Source: Gammaproteobacteria bacterium
GTDB taxonomy: Bacteria > Pseudomonadota > Gammaproteobacteria > Pseudomonadales > Pseudohongiellaceae
Length of the DNA stretch: 64,000 nucleotides
Assembly: GCA_024639905.1 (NCBI GenBank)
Contig: JAHEGE010000008.1
Location: forward strand, 165,099 to 229,098
Direction of reading: 5' to 3'
Shown: in pieces, positions 62,375 to 64,000 of the stretch
Layout: every line of letters starts with the position of its first letter
Position numbering within the stretch: the first letter of the stretch is position 1
Notes under the pieces: generated by a model
Databases searched by the model: none
What the model saw: only the letters and a program-made list of their open reading frames with translations
What the model was told of the DNA's origin: nothing
Translations under genes and position numbers: made by a program

Positions 62375-63067
62375 CTACCAGGGAATCGTAGCGCCGTCGT
62401 AATTTAAAAACTCGCCGCTGCGCGCCGCGTCTAACGCCGTGATCACATCCAGCATCCCTGAAACGCTGGTCGACGCATCGATCAGCCCGTTCGGGCCGCC
62501 CATGTCGGTACGGACCCAGCCTGGGTGTAGGGCGCAAGCTGAGAAACCCGCGTCGGCCAGGTCGATCGAGAGGCTTTTGACCACTGCGTTTAGCGCCGCC
62601 TTGGAGCTGCGATAGACGTAAGCACCGCCGCGGCCATTATCACCGATCGAGCCCATCTTCGAGCTGACGAATGCGAGTGTCTTGTCGTTACCCTTACGTA
62701 GGTTGGGCATTAATAGTTGTGTAAGCAACAGCGGCGTTACCGCATTGGTGTAAAACACCTGCGCCATGTCGTCGCCATCCACATTGCCGAGTTCTGCATC
62801 GCGCGGGCCATACACCCCGGCGTTGGCGATAAGCACATCGATCGGTTCGTCGTTTAACAGGTCTACCGCTTCGCGCATCGATGCGGCGTCTACGACATCC
62901 ATCTCGAGAAGCGACAGCCCTTGGCTGCTGAGTGCGAGCTGCGTGAGGTCACTGGCGGTGGCAATATCGCGACAGGTGGCAATGACGCGCTCACCGCGCG
63001 CGAGCAGCTGGCGGGTAAACTCCAGCCCGAGGCCGCGATTACAGCCGGTGATAAAATAAGTCGCCAT
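62375..63067 (-). CDS. Short-chain dehydrogenase/reductase
   Basis: A 230-residue SDR. Rossmann motif TGCNRGLGLEFTRQ, NNAG-like LIANAGVYGP, catalytic Tyr and Lys in VYRSSKAALN (Tyr-X3-Lys). The ATG at 63067 (MATYFITG) is chosen over one two codons upstream because AGGAG then lies 6 bases away; the upstream one would have no spacing. It is divergent from the TonB-dependent receptor. Substrate unknown. Confidence 0.88.
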   Translation of the reverse strand: MATYFITGCNRGLGLEFTRQLLARGERVIATCRDIATASDLTQLALSSQGLSLLEMDVVDAASMREAVDLLNDEPIDVLIANAGVYGPRDAELGNVDGDDMAQVFYTNAVTPLLLTQLLMPNLRKGNDKTLAFVSSKMGSIGDNGRGGAYVYRSSKAALNAVVKSLSIDLADAGFSACALHPGWVRTDMGGPNGLIDASTSVSGMLDVITALDAARSGEFLNYDGATIPW

Positions 63068-63126
63068 GGGCATCTCCTGAATGTGCTGCTTCAACTGCGG
63101 GTCGCAGCTAACTTTGTAGCGGTTTT

Positions 63127-63135
63127 TGCTATACT
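63127..63135 (+). promoter_or_regulatory. Extended -10 promoter of the TonB-dependent receptor gene
   Basis: TG-C-TATACT (63127-63135) fits an extended -10 box, with transcription starting near 63142 and a leader of about 60 bases. No good -35 box is at the right distance, which is tolerated by extended -10 promoters. Confidence 0.4.
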
Positions 63136-63201
63136 GCAATGATACCGCAATCGAGCAAGCCCGTAGGGTCTGATAAGCCAAAAGAGGACAGAATTGACGC
63201 C

Positions 63202-64000
63202 ATGAGAGCAACTCCACTCACGGGCTCGGCCCTCTCGCCCCTCCTGTCGCCTGTCTTTTCGCCTGTCTCTTCGACCTCGGCGCTGCTATCACTGTCAGCG
63301 CTGCTCGCGCTTCTGCCACTGCCCCTCTCGGCGCAGACGGGCTCACCTGAGCAGATCACCGTCGTCGGCGTCGTGCCAGGCGGCGCCGGCATCGACCGCG
63401 CAAAGGTGCCTTATCCTATTCAGAGCGCGAGCGCAGACGAACTTGCGCAGGCAAGCAACGCCAGCCTGGCGGATTTTCTGCGCCGCGGCTTCGGCAGCGT
63501 GTCGCTTAACGATGCGCAGAACAACCCCTTGCAACCAGACCTGCAATACCGTGGCTTTACCGCTTCGCCACTTTTAGGGCTGGCTCAAGGCTTGAGCGTC
63601 TACCAGAACGGGGCTCGCATCAATGAGCCGTTAGGCGACTCGGTCAACTGGGATCTCATGCCGCAGTCGGCGATTGCCGGCGTTACTCTCGCCGGTGGCA
63701 CCAACCCGTTGTTCGGCCTCAATAGCCTCGGTGGCTCACTCGGAATCCAGATGAAGAACGGCTTCGATTTCACCGGCTCTCAAGTCGGCGTTCGTACCGG
63801 TTCGTTTGGCCGCACCACGGCATTCGCCGAAACTGGCGGCAACGCCGATGGCTTCGCCTACTACCTGAATATCGAGTCGTTCGAGGAAGACGGCTGGCGC
63901 GACCAGTCTGCGTCAGACGCGCTCAATGCCTACGCAAGCCTTGGCTGGCGCGGCGAACGCGGGCAGATCAATCTCGACCTACAAAAGGGCGACTCGGACC
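63202..64000 (+). CDS. TonB-dependent receptor, N-terminal part (runs off the window)
   Basis: An outer-membrane TonB-dependent receptor, of which 266 residues are visible; the frame is open to the window end. Signal peptide is long and Ser/Leu-rich (ending LPLSAQTG), followed by a TonB-box-like EQITVVG and the plug domain: LADFLRRGFGSVSLNDAQNN, YRGFTASPLLGLAQGLSVYQNGARINEPLG, and FGLNSLGGSLGIQMKNGFDF. The first beta strands (RTGSFGRTTAFAETGG) then begin. AGAGGA lies 13 bases before the ATG, slightly far. Divergent from the SDR. Its substrate is unknown; the full family length is 700 to 900 residues. Confidence 0.88.
   Translation, partial: MRATPLTGSALSPLLSPVFSPVSSTSALLSLSALLALLPLPLSAQTGSPEQITVVGVVPGGAGIDRAKVPYPIQSASADELAQASNASLADFLRRGFGSVSLNDAQNNPLQPDLQYRGFTASPLLGLAQGLSVYQNGARINEPLGDSVNWDLMPQSAIAGVTLAGGTNPLFGLNSLGGSLGIQMKNGFDFTGSQVGVRTGSFGRTTAFAETGGNADGFAYYLNIESFEEDGWRDQSASDALNAYASLGWRGERGQINLDLQKGDSD

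Overview
The window looks like a chromosomal stretch of a free-living, aerobic, probably marine gammaproteobacterium. Evidence for this: high G+C by eye, dense co-oriented gene runs, Gram-negative export and lipoprotein signals, a TonB-dependent receptor, an EgtB/OvoA-type thiohistidine enzyme, two PQQ dehydrogenases, Uup, ZntB-type and MscS proteins. I cannot assign a family or genus. No rRNA, tRNA, CRISPR array, prophage or intact transposase gene was seen. No gene-free stretch exceeds 300 bases. Three to four genes use TTG starts and several use GTG; each is supported by a good Shine-Dalgarno sequence or an overlapping stop.

Layout. 1-6.4 kb: the 3' part of a molybdenum hydroxylase large subunit, a small secreted protein, a ClpP paralogue, and a tight pair of HAE3-type RND exporter plus a lipoprotein cytochrome with a rare CXXXCH haem motif. 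6.6-12.8 kb: a secreted redoxin, an MsbA-like ABC exporter, and an ovothiol pair (OvoA plus a PLP lyase that is probably OvoB). 12.8-18.9 kb: ferredoxin-NADP reductase, a second RND exporter bracketed by 34-bp perfect inverted repeats of REP type, a redoxin/cytochrome c/copper-monooxygenase fusion, and an inositol monophosphatase. 19-22.7 kb: a three-gene set resembling the mycobacterial decaprenylphosphoryl-arabinose pathway (DprE1-like, DprE2-like, and a HAD-UbiA fusion). 22.7-31.3 kb: an SRAP DNA-protein crosslink protein, a tannase-type esterase with CHRD, PQQ dehydrogenase, VOC, MOSC and membrane genes, then a translationally coupled MscS/ZntB pair. 31.4-38.4 kb: Uup, pirin, azoreductase with a divergent LysR regulator, a small secreted protein, an M48 lipoprotein protease and another MscS. 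38.4-40.9 kb: a PQQ alcohol dehydrogenase with its dihaem cytochrome. 41.0-48.5 kb: malonate uptake (MadL, MadM) followed by a five-gene operon in which a malonyl-CoA synthetase is coupled to a radical SAM/SPASM-like protein and a YnjBCD-type ABC transporter. 48.5-64 kb: a receiver-degenerate EAL protein, several exported hydrolases and propellers, an unknown secreted protein/lipoprotein pair, two small split-barrel proteins facing away from each other, a half-length asparaginase, an EamA transporter, an HNH protein, an SDR and the start of a TonB-dependent receptor.

How the genes work together. Many products are periplasmic oxidoreductases (two PQQ enzymes, molybdenum hydroxylase, copper/haem fusion, c-type cytochromes) and exported alpha/beta hydrolases. 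Together they suggest an oxidative scavenging lifestyle on alcohols, esters and aromatic or lipid-like compounds. Malonate uptake and activation would feed malonyl-CoA into fatty-acid metabolism, and ovothiol would give redox protection. The best candidates for something undescribed are the matB-radical SAM-ynjBCD operon, the HAD-UbiA/DprE1/DprE2 set in a Gram-negative, and the REP-bracketed RND gene whose right-hand repeat supplies the stop codon of the neighbouring gene.
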